NCBI GenBank assembly: GCA_015227615.1
Contig: JAALGZ010000025.1
Coordinates: 186,001-250,000 of the forward strand
DNA from: Labyrinthula sp. Ha
Lineage: Eukaryota > Sar > Bigyra > Labyrinthulida > Labyrinthulaceae
Direction of reading: 5' to 3'
DNA length: 64,000 nucleotides
Shown here: piece after piece, positions 21,547 to 32,599 of the stretch
How the letters are laid out: every line of letters begins with the position of its first letter
How positions within the stretch are numbered: the first letter of the stretch is position 1
Translations under genes and position numbers: made by a program
The notes under the pieces: model-generated
The model's input: the letters and a program-made list of their open reading frames with translations, nothing else
Told to the model about the DNA's origin: nothing
Database searches by the model: none

Positions 21547-22974
21547 TTAATTGTCAAGAAAAGAGAGGTCTATAGGAGCAAAATATTTGTCAACCCTCTT
21601 TTGGGTGCTCAGCCCACTTCTAGCATCCACATTCATGAATCTTCTCTCAGGCAGTCTATCTTCAAACCCAGGTGGTGTAGTTAAGAACTGTCCATTACCG
21701 CGCAACCTCATTGCTTCATATTTTCTGTCTGACATAACATGTTTCTCCGGCGCGCTATACGGGGAGAAATGTACATTCGGTGCATTCATCTTCCCAGAGT
21801 ATCCACTATGAAAAGAAGCGTTAGATTGAAAACTCTGCACACTCTGAACGCTATAATTCGAATAAGTAGAGTTTAATCTCTCGGATCTGCGTCTTCTTGC
21901 TTGCATTTCCTGCTGCTGCATTATAGAATAGTTGCTGTTCATCCCCTGCTGAGAGGTCGTTCTGTAAACTGGTCGCGATTTGGGAACTCTCGGCACTCTT
22001 GCATGCACAGTTTGCTTGTACATATACGACTTAGGTTCATAGGTATGGTTATAATGATGTTCGTTATAAATGTACTTGTTCGAACTTGTACTTCTTCTTC
22101 TAAACTGCTCAACTTCTTCTTTTGATGCTGCTCTTTCTTTGGCAACAGGGATTTCGTCCTTGTTGGAAAGCTTCTTTCTAACAACTGGTGTTTCTTGACA
22201 ACTCTTTGTATCTGACTCGTTCCCATCTGAACTAAACTCGACGCTTTTTTCAGGAATACTGATCCCAAAATCAGTATCAATTGAGTACTCGCAACGTTTC
22301 AAGCAAATATCTTTTTTTTCTGAAACATTTCTATCTTTGCAAAAGGGACGCTTTGTTTCTACATAGCTAGCGTGAGAGGTTTGAGATAAAGGAGAACTTG
22401 ATTCTGTAGAGACAGAGGAAAAGCTTCTCATTTTTTTCTTTATATTAGTTTTTTTCTTTTGTTTTGGACTTTTTGAAAGTTTATTATTTTCTATATGTTG
22501 TTCAGGAGAATTTTTTGGGAAGATAGTTTCCATACTTTGCTTAGGAGAAAAATAGACTGTGTGCGTCGTTCTTTGTTTGTTGGTTAAGTTTGTCTGTGAG
22601 TCTGATATATTCTGGCTTGGTTTTTTTGCTCGAAACTTCCTCCTCCTTGGACTACTTCTTTTACCTTTCTTTTTCTTTGTTTTTGTTGGGGAAATAGATC
22701 CTTCTGTGGTCTTGTCGCGGCTTAACTCAGCTTTACTACTCCTGGTCCAAATCGTTGATCTGCGTAAAAATACCGTCAAGAAAGCAACAAATGCACAAAA
22801 ATACAAATTGATTGTAAAATAAGAGGTGCTTCTAACAGTTTCAAAAACTTCTTGACGATGAATCTGCAAGAAAAGGTTATATCCAAGTATTACAACAACA
22901 AATAGACAAAGGTATCGAAAGAATGCTTGTGTATGCTCATGCATTTTTATAAACCCGGCAGTGTCCAGCCACAT
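21547..22974 (-). CDS. Two-helix membrane protein with long basic, serine-rich tail
   Basis: Open frame of 475 residues. Two hydrophobic segments lie at about 18-38 (AFFRYLCLFVVVILGYNLFL) and 52-70 (YFTINLYFCAFVAFLTVFL). The remaining 400 residues are polar and probably disordered. They are Lys/Arg/Ser-rich near 80-200 (KTKKKKGKRSSPRRRKFRAK) and Tyr/Ser/Gln-rich near 310-420, and they end in VDKYFAPIDLSFLDN. The arrangement suggests a membrane-anchored tail facing cytosol or nucleoplasm, as in some inner-nuclear-membrane or ER proteins, but no family is recognised. It is upstream of, and in the same direction as, the phosphagen kinase, with a 211-bp gap. Confidence 0.7.
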   Translation of the reverse strand: MWLDTAGFIKMHEHTQAFFRYLCLFVVVILGYNLFLQIHRQEVFETVRSTSYFTINLYFCAFVAFLTVFLRRSTIWTRSSKAELSRDKTTEGSISPTKTKKKKGKRSSPRRRKFRAKKPSQNISDSQTNLTNKQRTTHTVYFSPKQSMETIFPKNSPEQHIENNKLSKSPKQKKKTNIKKKMRSFSSVSTESSSPLSQTSHASYVETKRPFCKDRNVSEKKDICLKRCEYSIDTDFGISIPEKSVEFSSDGNESDTKSCQETPVVRKKLSNKDEIPVAKERAASKEEVEQFRRRSTSSNKYIYNEHHYNHTYEPKSYMYKQTVHARVPRVPKSRPVYRTTSQQGMNSNYSIMQQQEMQARRRRSERLNSTYSNYSVQSVQSFQSNASFHSGYSGKMNAPNVHFSPYSAPEKHVMSDRKYEAMRLRGNGQFLTTPPGFEDRLPERRFMNVDARSGLSTQKRVDKYFAPIDLSFLDN

Positions 22975-25900
22975 TGAATAATGATTTAGGTTGCACTAAT
23001 ATCCTGTCAGTTTTCCTTACGAGATCAGTTAAAATATCCTTACAGGAAAATAAACTAATTTGCCAGATTTGTTTCTTCTGTTCGCTTTTCACAACACTTC
23101 TGGAAATGGTCAATAAGGCCATTTGCGGAATGCGGAATATTCATTATAAATATATAAATTGGTAAATTATAGACGATGTAATTCTTTCAGTATTGGAAAA
23201 ACGTTATTGAATTTATTATATGAATATATATAATAGATATTTATTTATCTACATGGATAGAATTATAAGAATTGTAAAAACAAAAGAAAATTATTTATGA
23301 AGAAAGTGATGTTTTGTTTAAAATATTAGATGTTTTTATTTAGGGAGCTTTTGGTTTGCTTTAGGTTATGTTTATTTTGATTTATTCACAAGCTGTTGCT
23401 ATGATTAAAGTGCAATGGCAGGAAAAGTTAAATATGATAACTCATCCAGTCTAAACCAAGGAACAGAATACAAAGGAATATGGGTATCTCTAGCTTCCTT
23501 GCCTTCTTTATTAATTAATGATAATTGTCACTTGATATATGGCTTCACTCTCAATGCTTTCTAGACCAAACTTGAGCTACATTTATATACGAATAGCAAT
23601 GAAAAGCGTCCTAGCATTTCAATATAAATCTTAACTATTCAAAACACCTTTTCATTCTTTATCTATCATTTCAAAACATATCGATCTCTTTCCTCTATTT
23701 AAGTCTATGTCTACTATATTTTATTTCAGTCTATTTTTTCAGTCCGACGAGTTATGGAAATATTAACGTTATAATTTATACGATACCGATAATTTAAACA
23801 AATTCATAGAGTTATTCTCAGTTTGCGCAAACAAGAGTATTACAATATGAGTGCCTTTTTTACCTATTTTCATCTTGTTTCAACTTAGAGAAACATTTTG
23901 ATTGGTTCAAGAGTGCAAACAAGTAATCTGATTTGCTACAAAAATTTCTTATGCAGCTCCCATAGTGGTTGGATAAAATAGGTTGTCTTTTGTCCTTTAT
24001 AGTAAGAGTAATAAGCAAAGAGTAGTACTTTATAGACTTGGTTTATTACGTAGTGTACTTCCCGAAATTCGGCTTAATATTATTGCCCAAAAATATATGT
24101 TTTTGCACTGAATATAATTGTTCTGACACCAAAGTAGATAAAAGAATATGTTTAACTATTAAGACTACTCATAATGCGACCTTTCTGGAGGTTCTCTTGG
24201 ACTTAGTTTTCTTTATTTAAGTATTTAGGATAAAGTTGACTTATCATAGTATGTTCAAGAAGAACTTTTGAAGGTGAGTTGTTACTTTTAGCATCTGAAG
24301 ATGTCTAGCCTTAGGAGGTTATAATAAAAGGTATAATGATGATGGATCATAGTTTTATTTTTTCTGCATCACAGGGTAGGTGCTGTTTGCGTCCTTCATA
24401 AAAAAGTTTCAAAAGGTTAGCGCGTAAATCTAAACCCAGACAAGGGTACAGCGGAGGAAGAAAACGGTAGCAAACAGGGCACTTACTGCTATTATACAGT
24501 CTTCCAGATTTGTAAGGGTTTCTTCTTGGTAGTTATATCCTTAGGATGCTAAGATCCGGAAAATTTAATTGTAAAAAAACTTATCTTGTTTTTCGTTGTG
24601 GTACAATTGATACGAGAACATCAAGTTTCATTCGGATATAGAATTTAAACTTCTCAATGAATCGTTTAAAAAGGCTGGTACTATCCGATAAGCTCAAGGT
24701 ATGAGTGTCTTTATGGCTCGCGGCTTTGAACGCTCTCTTAAGAAATAGAAGCAGGAATGTGGTTAAAATCAATTAATCCAACTTCTTCAAATTGCTCGTC
24801 AAAACTTTTTCAGTTATCAAGTCGTTTGCTTCTGCTACATCTATGCTATAAAGTCAGAAAAACACAGCTATTAACTACCCACAACTTTGTTCACTATCGA
24901 AGCTGGTACTGAGCATTCATTTACAAAAGAAGATGCTTTAGTCTTAAGTATTACGAATGATATGAGTACTGAGCAGCTTCTCAAATTGCTACTCTGAAAG
25001 TCTAGGCATCTTCTGTTTCTGCTGACTCTTTCACTTTATATGGTCTAAACTTCCACTAACTAGCAGTTTCAAAGTAGCAAATATCATGCAGCCTGAAAAA
25101 TAGACTCTCTCAGTTAGTACGCAGCTAGCAACATAATCTTTTATTAAATAAGGTACATTATGGCGAGCTTTTTTTCTGGAATTCATAAATTTGTGGATAT
25201 AATCCAAGGACTAATGTCTCAGAGATTTTAACTTCTAGCTGTCAGTTTTTTATTCATGGATATAGTGTTGTTTGATGCGGGGTCTAAGCAGAAACAAGCT
25301 ACTGTAGGTTCCTATATACTAAAAAAAATATTTGCTTCTTGTGGTAGTAAATATGTGCTCTCCTTACTTTTGATATATAAAGCGTGATGTCAGAATGTAC
25401 GTAGTGATTTGAATTGTCAAGGAACAAATTAACTCAGGGAAATACTTTTAAAACGTCTCTTCAAGCAATTTCTACGTTGTAAAGTGACCTGACACTAGAA
25501 TTTCAATGACCTTAATGAATTCTTGAAAGAGCAATGTATGACTCCTCTGTATCCATGACTAAATATACTCTAGCTACAGGATCTATCGGCTAAATGCAAT
25601 TAGCTCTTAATATACGTATCAATTTGACCACTTAATTGCCTTTAGTGCGCGAATCTTAATTGAAAACTACACGTAACAGATAACCTAAGGAACTTTTATA
25701 TAGGATGGAGACCTTTGGTTAAGACGAAGCTATTATATTATCAGTTGCCAAGTTAGCCTTGTAAAGTTATTTGCTACTTACGTGGCCCTGCTACTTCGTG
25801 TAGCGTCGCGTGTACAGGTTCTTATGATGTGCTACTTGATGTGTCTGTTCTCGTTAAGGGTTATTTAGGTACGTATGTAGATAGCGCACAATATTTTGAA

Positions 25901-27928
25901 AAGTTTTTACTTCAGAAAAAGAAGAGAAAAAAATAAATTAATTAGTTTGTTTCACTCAAAAAAACTTTCTTTAGCAGAAGAAAATAAATTAAGTTCGCAG
26001 TTCCGCAATAACAATAACAGAAACTACCCAATCTCTAGAAGGGAACTTTGTGTATTGTTGCCTTACACAATGCCTATTACGCTACGCACAATTTGTGGCT
26101 CATCTGAAAACATCAATTGAAGGAAATAGTTTGTCTATTAGATAGCAAAACATTCTTTTAATAATAAACTGAATGTGACATTGAGGTATCTTGTTATATT
26201 TTACCTTTATAAATGTACTCATTGACATTATTCCCCAAATATCATCGTATCATGTAGAAATCAAGAGAATTATACCACTCTAAGCAGCTAGGTTTATTGG
26301 CTTCTTTGTAGAAAAAGGTGTCACCTATTAACCTCTAGCTAAACTGCTGTTTAGGAAGGTACCCGAAAGTTAATTTGACTGCAACTTCTAGTTATTCAAA
26401 TCTCGAAGTTGGACATCTGTTTTCCGTTTTTACTTCTTAAATGGATTTTTCTTCAATTATATCTATCTATATAACTCTTAAACAATATGACTCGTTCCTT
26501 TTATCTCCTCCCTATCTCTTGTATTTGTATGATGCTCCATTCCTTTCAGTTTCCTTCCACGCAGCCTTATTTTATTCCTATGTCACGGGATCGGAGTTTT
26601 ACACCTTTATAAAAAATACACGAATTTGATTGGCTGAACAAAAAAATGGACAAATAGACCAAAATTGCTTTACTCGGACAAAATTTAGAGGTATCAGAGA
26701 ATAAATTTGGGACAGTTGCCTCAACATCACAACAAAATGTGCAGATGCATCACCCTAGCGTAGCGGGGAACTTCCATTCTCCCTGCGTCTTTATAAATAC
26801 CCCTGTCTCAGGCCTCAACCTTGCCAACGTTTTCTTCAACCTTCAATTTTTGCTGAGTTTTGAAGTTTCTTTATTTACATATTGATCAAGTTGAATTAAT
26901 CCAATAGAGTCCCGTGAATTCTTGATACATGTGTCAATTACCTAATTCAATTATATCAACTCTTGCTACTTTTCCCGTTTTTGGGCAAATGTCCAAAGTG
27001 TTGATGACGTCTGGCTCTATGCTTTCTCTAAAGTTATACATGATACATCCCCGAACAAAAATAATCGTGTAAAGCCAAAAAAGCATTAAGAAAATATTTG
27101 GCTAGTCTGTTCCCACGACACACATTTACGTAAATACGCTGTTGGGTTCTCATTTGTTTAGCCAATCATGGAAAGTAAAATTTCCAAGTCAAACTTGCAC
27201 AATGTAAAAAAGCTTCAAGACACTTCTGATTTCGTACGTTAAAGAAGGTTTCAGTTATACGAACTCCACCCGAAGGGAATGTCTACCTTATTTCCTTATG
27301 TTCCGCTAAGTGAACATTATGAGATGGTTTTGCAATGTTAAATGTTTATTAATACATGTTGTATGATATCAATGCCGCACAGTTCAATGCAGGCTCAGCA
27401 AAAGATGGAGAACATACCGATCTAGCTCAAATATACACCTGTGCAGAGAAGAAGTATTAGCTAGGATTTTATAAATATCTTACGAAAGAACGCTTTAATT
27501 CATGAGAAATATGGCTATAGCAAAGGCCCGAAGTGAAAGAAGGTTTTCTTATGATTTGTAGTTTCAGAGTTGCGAGCTCCCTCTACCCCATAACTGGGTT
27601 TTCAAAGAGCCTGCACTATCTCGACTAAGTAGAATAATTTTTTTTTTCATCTCTTTCATTTTAATTTGAAAGAGCTCTAGAACTAGAAGCTCAAATTTCC
27701 CTACTTTGGCAAAGATATTCTTGCCTACAACTGCAAGCTGGAGTAACTTGAAGCCAGAAGGATTTCAGAGACTTCTATTATACCATCGCCCCGTTTAAAA
27801 TGTTGGAAACTACCAGCAGTTTACCTTTAGATTTAGCAATAATGGATACCCTAGATAAGCTGCGTGCTTGCTATCCAACACTGTACTTTTAATGGGCTAC
27901 ACTTTTAAAATACTAGTCTAGATTTATC
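22975..27928. other. Five-kilobase gene-poor stretch
   Basis: No supported gene or RNA. Short open frames here are scattered and unlike the coding style of the real genes. A CCAAT-type box occurs near 26632 (ATTGG), and a GC-richer cassette with a TATAAATA box lies at 26758-26830 (listed separately). The rest is AT-rich with no recognisable element. Confidence 0.5.
26758..26830 (+). repeat. GC-richer cassette with TATAAATA, copy 1
   Basis: A block starting GCGTAGCGGGGA and running through CTCCCTGCGTCTTTATAAAT. A related block lies at 61813-61885 (GCGTAGCGAGGA ... CTCCCCACGTCTTC). It stands out from its AT-rich surroundings. It could be a promoter piece of an unrecognised dispersed element. 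Confidence 0.4.
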
Positions 27929-28324
27929 AAACACTGTCTTATAATATACAGTATGCAGTAGAACTACCCAGGGTAATGTCATCTGAATATATTTATGGAA
28001 TTCTACACAATCAAAATCTCTTTCTTGAATAAAATTCAGAATATTCGTTAAAGAAATTTCTGTGAATATTCTATTTGTATAATATAAACTGTATAATTTA
28101 TTTATTCAGTCTGAATATTAATGATCAATTATTATGTATTAGATCTAATCGGGATTGGCTCTCTTCGATTAGATAGGCTTCACGTGAATGTCCCTTCTAT
28201 ACTTCTGGGTCAAATTCCTCGTGTCTTGCTAGCTTTAATACTTGAATGTCGACTTGATCAAACTTGTTATTCTATTTTTCTCTTTTTTGTGATTAATTCT
28301 TAAAATCCGTTGGATTCTCACTAT

Positions 28325-28349
28325 GACTCTTATGGTCATAGTGTTTATC
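28325..28349. promoter_or_regulatory. Perfect hairpin upstream of the 226-residue gene
   Basis: CACTATGAC, a 7-base loop, then GTCATAGTG: a 9-bp stem, about 170 bp before the start codon. It is conserved in both repeat arms (58717-58741 in arm 2), along with AGAATATTC-type palindromic words further upstream. It could be an operator-like site or an RNA hairpin. Confidence 0.4.
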
Positions 28350-28514
28350 CAATCAATTAAATCCCATTCAACCAATCATATATATCTAACTAATTCATAA
28401 AATAATTCAGTATATCAACTCTTTATAACGATACAGTATGAATATATTATATATATAAAAATAATAATTATTAAAACAAATATAATATAAATAGAAACTG
28501 AAAAAGAAAAGAAA

Positions 28515-29195
28515 ATGGTAGTTGAAGTTGCAGGAAACCTTCTAAAAGCACTTGGACTAAAACTAAGTAAAAAGAAAAGCGACTATCTTCTTGCTAAGAA
28601 AGTCCTTCCTGCTGGAAATGGAAGAAAAGTTGGTCTACGAAATAGACTCAGAGAAAAGCTACACAGAAGAAGAAGCAGTGTTTCATCAACAGAAGGACTT
28701 AATTCTGAAGACGAAAGCAGTATTTTATATGAAGTGGAGACAAGAGTACTTGGAAGGATGTCTGTGTGCGCTAAAGTGAACTCGATTACACCGGACGATG
28801 GTCTTTCTCAACTAAGATCCCTTCCTAGAGTAGAGCTGCTGTTCGAAGAAGAAAGTTTCTTCAGAGAGATGAGAGCACTTGGAAGCATAGTCATAGAAAA
28901 CTCCTTGCTAAAAGATTGTATGAAAGCTAGAGTTCAGGTCGATGTTATGGAACATAAGAAGTTGAAGTTAGAGGATCTTGTATTAGTAGTTGATCCGTAC
29001 CAGAATAAGATCTGTCGCGAGATTGAACCAAGAGAAGAGTCACTGATCCTAAAACAGGAATCTCCTCCTTTACTCACTATTGAACCATGGGCTGTACTTC
29101 AAGCTAGAAAGAAGATGTCTACAAAAAGAAAGAAAGGAAGGTTCAAGCTTGTATGTGAGTTCGGCTTCAACTTGATGTATGCAAGACGTACTTAG
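28515..29195 (+). CDS. Unknown 226-residue protein, arm 1 copy
   Basis: Single-exon open frame beginning MVVEVAGNLLKALGLKLSKK. It is rich in Lys, Arg, Glu and Leu. Residues about 35-60 are very basic and serine-rich (RNRLREKLHRRRSSVSSTEG). The middle contains MKARVQVDVMEHKKLKLEDL and DPYQNKICREIEPREES; the end is GRFKLVCEFGFNLMYARRT. No known domain, signal peptide or membrane segment is visible. The arm 2 copy (57861-58541) differs at about ten residues, all from residue 97 on. Both copies are intact, so the protein is probably made or was very recently. It could be a host gene family or the only gene of an unrecognised mobile element. Confidence 0.7.
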   Translation: MVVEVAGNLLKALGLKLSKKKSDYLLAKKVLPAGNGRKVGLRNRLREKLHRRRSSVSSTEGLNSEDESSILYEVETRVLGRMSVCAKVNSITPDDGLSQLRSLPRVELLFEEESFFREMRALGSIVIENSLLKDCMKARVQVDVMEHKKLKLEDLVLVVDPYQNKICREIEPREESLILKQESPPLLTIEPWAVLQARKKMSTKRKKGRFKLVCEFGFNLMYARRT

Positions 29196-29467
29196 CTTGT
29201 TGTGTTGTTCTAAGATGTAAACATGATGTTTCAATTTATTTTCAAAAGCTTAAGAAAACAAACTTTTTTTTTCTGGAATTGTCTAATTTAGAAACTTTTC
29301 TAAATAATTTCTTGTACAGGTAATTTAGAAAACTGTTCTAGATTAGACACAAGGAAAGATGTGAATATTAGGCAAGGAAACTTAGAGTTCTTCAAAAACA
29401 TTACCACCTGTTCTCTTATTTATTATAATATTGATTATAACAGAAGCTATTTGTTTAGGTTAAAACT

Positions 29468-30796
29468 TCAGCGATTAACAACATGTAGTAAGAATTTTAA
29501 ATCATCAAAGTCAACTTCTTCATCTTTCTTTTCAAGTAACTTAAGAGTTTTCATCATAGTTGTATCTCCAGCAAACTCTCTTTTCAACATGTCCAATTCT
29601 TTCTTTTCCTCTTCTTCTGTATTCTCTTCGAGTTGTTTAGTTAATACTTTGGCTTTATGAACTGGATCTAAAACATCAAATACAGCTCTCTTTTGAGTTT
29701 TTATTGTTTTTCTTCTGACTTCGAAAGCAGATCTGCATTGACCAAGAATAGAAACAATTAAATTAAGCCTCTTATGTTCGTGATGATGATTCAATTGTTG
29801 TTTAAAATCACTCCTTATCTTTTCCTTTTGAACTTTTGAAAGACCCAAATCCATACAAAACTGATCAAAGATATCTTCAGATTTACAATCTGTACAATTT
29901 TCAACATCTCTTAAATTAGGAGTTGATTGACTTTTTATAGTCATACGTGAGTTATTTGATAAATGCAGATTATGCTGCTCAAGGCGATGCCGATTAACTA
30001 ACCACATAAAGTACTTGGCATAATTGGGCATTAAAAGATTTACAACGTGCTCAAAATGATAATCAAATAGTTCAAGTTCTTCCTCATTGAATACACTAAA
30101 CGTTTTTTCATATTCTTCAAGCAGTTCCTCCAGATTCTTGAGATCAATATTTGGTTCATTTACCTTATTTAAAACCTGTTCTAGCAAAGATTTTTTATTT
30201 TCTTCTTTATTTTCAAAATATCGTTTTAAAAAATTATTTCTTTCTTTATCTAATTCCTGTGTCAAAGAAACAACTCTGTCTTCAACATCCAATAATGCTT
30301 GCTTTTTTCTTCTCCTACTTTGCCTAGCACTTTCTCTATTTCTTTCTAATCTTCGCTGTCGTTTTTCATCTGATGTACTTTGTATTAAGTTCGGGGTTGA
30401 TTTACTATGTGTTTTACTCTTGGATAACTTAGATTTTGCTGTTTTTGCACCAGAAGAGGAAGCGACTATTTTATTCGCAGAGGGAAAGTTCGGAAATGAA
30501 GGTGAGTTGTATATATTCTTTGCAAAGTCATTTTGAAGAGACTTTGACGGAACCTTTTGTTGTCGTAGTTCATTTTGTGCTGGTGATTGAGGAATGTTTT
30601 GTTGAAAGTTTGAGCCTTGTAGTAGAATGGGCGAGTTAGCACCAGGTGGTACTAGTTGAGGTGGAGAAGCTAGTAGAGATTCAAGAGGATCCAATTCCAT
30701 TGACATTTGAGGGTATCCTTCGACATTTGGGAATGCTGGCGAGGAGAAATCATCAAAGAAGAAATCCAAGTCGCTGTTCTCTTGTTCTTCGCTCAT
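29468..30796 (-). CDS. bZIP transcription factor
   Basis: Single exon, 442 residues. The basic region RRLERNRESARQSRRRKKQ holds the N-x7-R DNA-contact motif (Asn153, Arg161). It is followed by a heptad zipper (LLDVEDRVVSLTQELDKERN), so it binds DNA as a dimer in the nucleus. An acidic N-terminus (DLDFFFDDFSSP) looks like an activation domain and is followed by a Pro/Gln-rich stretch. The C-terminal 230 residues are helical and not of a family I know. A short phrase SxSTPNL occurs twice (about 132 and 290), both times in Ser/Lys context, and may be a docking or phosphorylation motif. No PAS domain. Confidence 0.92.
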   Translation of the reverse strand: MSEEQENSDLDFFFDDFSSPAFPNVEGYPQMSMELDPLESLLASPPQLVPPGANSPILLQGSNFQQNIPQSPAQNELRQQKVPSKSLQNDFAKNIYNSPSFPNFPSANKIVASSSGAKTAKSKLSKSKTHSKSTPNLIQSTSDEKRQRRLERNRESARQSRRRKKQALLDVEDRVVSLTQELDKERNNFLKRYFENKEENKKSLLEQVLNKVNEPNIDLKNLEELLEEYEKTFSVFNEEELELFDYHFEHVVNLLMPNYAKYFMWLVNRHRLEQHNLHLSNNSRMTIKSQSTPNLRDVENCTDCKSEDIFDQFCMDLGLSKVQKEKIRSDFKQQLNHHHEHKRLNLIVSILGQCRSAFEVRRKTIKTQKRAVFDVLDPVHKAKVLTKQLEENTEEEEKKELDMLKREFAGDTTMMKTLKLLEKKDEEVDFDDLKFLLHVVNR

Positions 30797-31819
30797 TCAC
30801 TTGATTTAAAGCTAGTTGCATAATGTATTAAATTTTGGCATAATTTCATAAATGTAAGTTTTGCGAACATTCACTGAATAGGATAGTGCAGAGTAACAAT
30901 AAAACCAGAGAAAAAAAGATTTATTGTTACTTTTTATTGAGTTAAATTTATGGTAGATAAATAACTTAAACCTTCTTGTTTCCCTTAAATAATTTTTTCC
31001 TGGAGCTAATGAACATGTACAATGAGATACGAGTGCTAGGGGGATGCGGTTATTGCAAACCAGAGAATCGTGCTCCACTTATCTCATTGGGTAATTAGTC
31101 TTTGTAAAATACAGATATATCGAAATTATAAACAAAAAAATTAGTTAAATCAAAAATTATTTTAAATTTTCGAAGAGGTTTTTTTAAGAAGAAGAAGAAA
31201 TGCAACACCAGATTCTTTAAATAGCACTTAAGTATTTTTTGTTATATCAAAACACTTAAGCTTTAAATCTTGATTTCAGCGCAAATCTACTACATATGTA
31301 TTTCAGTATTCAATATTAGAGGTCCTAAAACTGTAGTTATCTTCCAAAAAGAATATATTCATTAGCCATTACTTATAGTTGAACGTATCTGTATTTAAGA
31401 AATGAAAAAAAAGACAAGATCCATCCTTATCTTCATGGAAAGCCGAGTCATGGTAGTATTTTTTAAGGTATTTTTTAGTCCAATCTTCAAGAATTAATTT
31501 AGAGTAAGGGAAGAAGTTGATCCAATTCCGTAGAATAAGTGTAACAAGGCGCTTTAACAATGAACTTTTAATTTTTACTATTTTTTTGGTACTTTGTAGC
31601 GCGCTTCACTTTGTTGCCAATGCCCTTAAAGTTTTGTTCAAGTATTGGAAGCTGCAATTCGGCTTATTGTTGCTTCATATGAAGTATGGTGAATTTGTAT
31701 TTCTACTAAGCTCTGATTTCGTTTAAGTATGGAAAATGTTTATTTAGGGAAGTTTTCTGGCCAATCAAACTAAGTGCAGTGCGAAGCTACGGGGTGTAAA
31801 ACTCACACCCCTGTTTTAT
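30797..31819. other. Intergenic upstream of bZIP and of duplication copy B
   Basis: No supported gene. It contains the bZIP promoter, a CCAATC box near 31752-31757 and a 7-bp-stem hairpin at 31791-31811. Confidence 0.4.
31791..31811. promoter_or_regulatory. Hairpin at the edge of duplication copy B
   Basis: GGGGTGT, a 7-base loop, then ACACCCC. It is GC-rich in AT-rich DNA and ends about 10 bases before similarity to copy A begins. Confidence 0.4.
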
Positions 31820-32599
31820 TTTTGTGGTTATTGAAAAAAATAGATGACTTTGGTTCTGTGTAATAATCTATTACATTTATCTCTTCAGCATTACTTTTAC
31901 TTTGGGCAATAAAGTTGTAGAGCACTTCTGAGTACAACCAGTACATAAAAAAAGTTCTTGAAGTGTCAAATAAATAAATATTTTTTCACCAATTCATGGA
32001 ACATATTGGTGACTATTCTTTTTTAACACCATCTAAGACGCATTCTTCTTCAAGTTTCTTGAATGTAATCACTACATTGAGGCCAGTATGATCTTCATAC
32101 AGAATTTAGCCTTTGAAAGACCTTTCATATCTATAAATTTTTCACTAGAAGGGAGTAATGATATACATTTATGTTTTCCACTATTCTAATGTAAAAAAAG
32201 AATGAGTGGTAGGATCTTGAATTTGTTAACGCGTAAGCCTGGAATCTTTATCTAAGTTGCACATGAGGTTGCACAGCAGGAATAGAAACAGTTGTATTAA
32301 ATTTTTGCTGTGTACTATTAGTAGTTACATTAAATTCCTTTTCGCTTGTTTAATTTTTTCAATATTTTTTCTCATTCTTTTTAGCCCAAAGGTGTGTAAA
32401 AAATTCATTTAGTAAAAATAAGAACTGAAGAGCTAACGTGCTTCAAAATCTCTTTCTATTTCAGAAAACAACAACCCCGGAAGAGGAATAATAAGTTTGT
32501 TTCCTACAGTAAAATCCATAGGACCCAATGAAGTTAATCTAGGGGTAGACTCTTCAGTATCAACTAATAGAATATTCTCAATTCTGTCTTAAATTTTTG

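Larger units (their letters stand above)
27929..29321 (+). repeat. Inverted 1.4-kb repeat, arm 1 (arm 2 at 57739-59131)
   Basis: This block recurs in reverse orientation about 28.4 kb away. The arms share an outer boundary at CAAACACTGTC and an inner boundary at TTTCTTGTA. From the outer end to about position 28795 I see no substitutions apart from an AT-run near 28442. Beyond that, differences appear at about 4-5% in the coding part and more in the 3' flank. No terminal inverted repeats are visible. The block contains one 226-residue gene plus about 585 bp upstream. Confidence 0.9.

Noticed and set aside
24400-25100. Possible Copia ribonuclease H remnant
   Set aside because: A few residues looked suggestive but no conserved block could be read.
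28121-28303. Sixty-codon open frame upstream of the 226-residue gene in both arms
   Set aside because: The arms are identical there in non-coding DNA too, so conservation proves nothing. The frame also overlaps possible regulatory sites.
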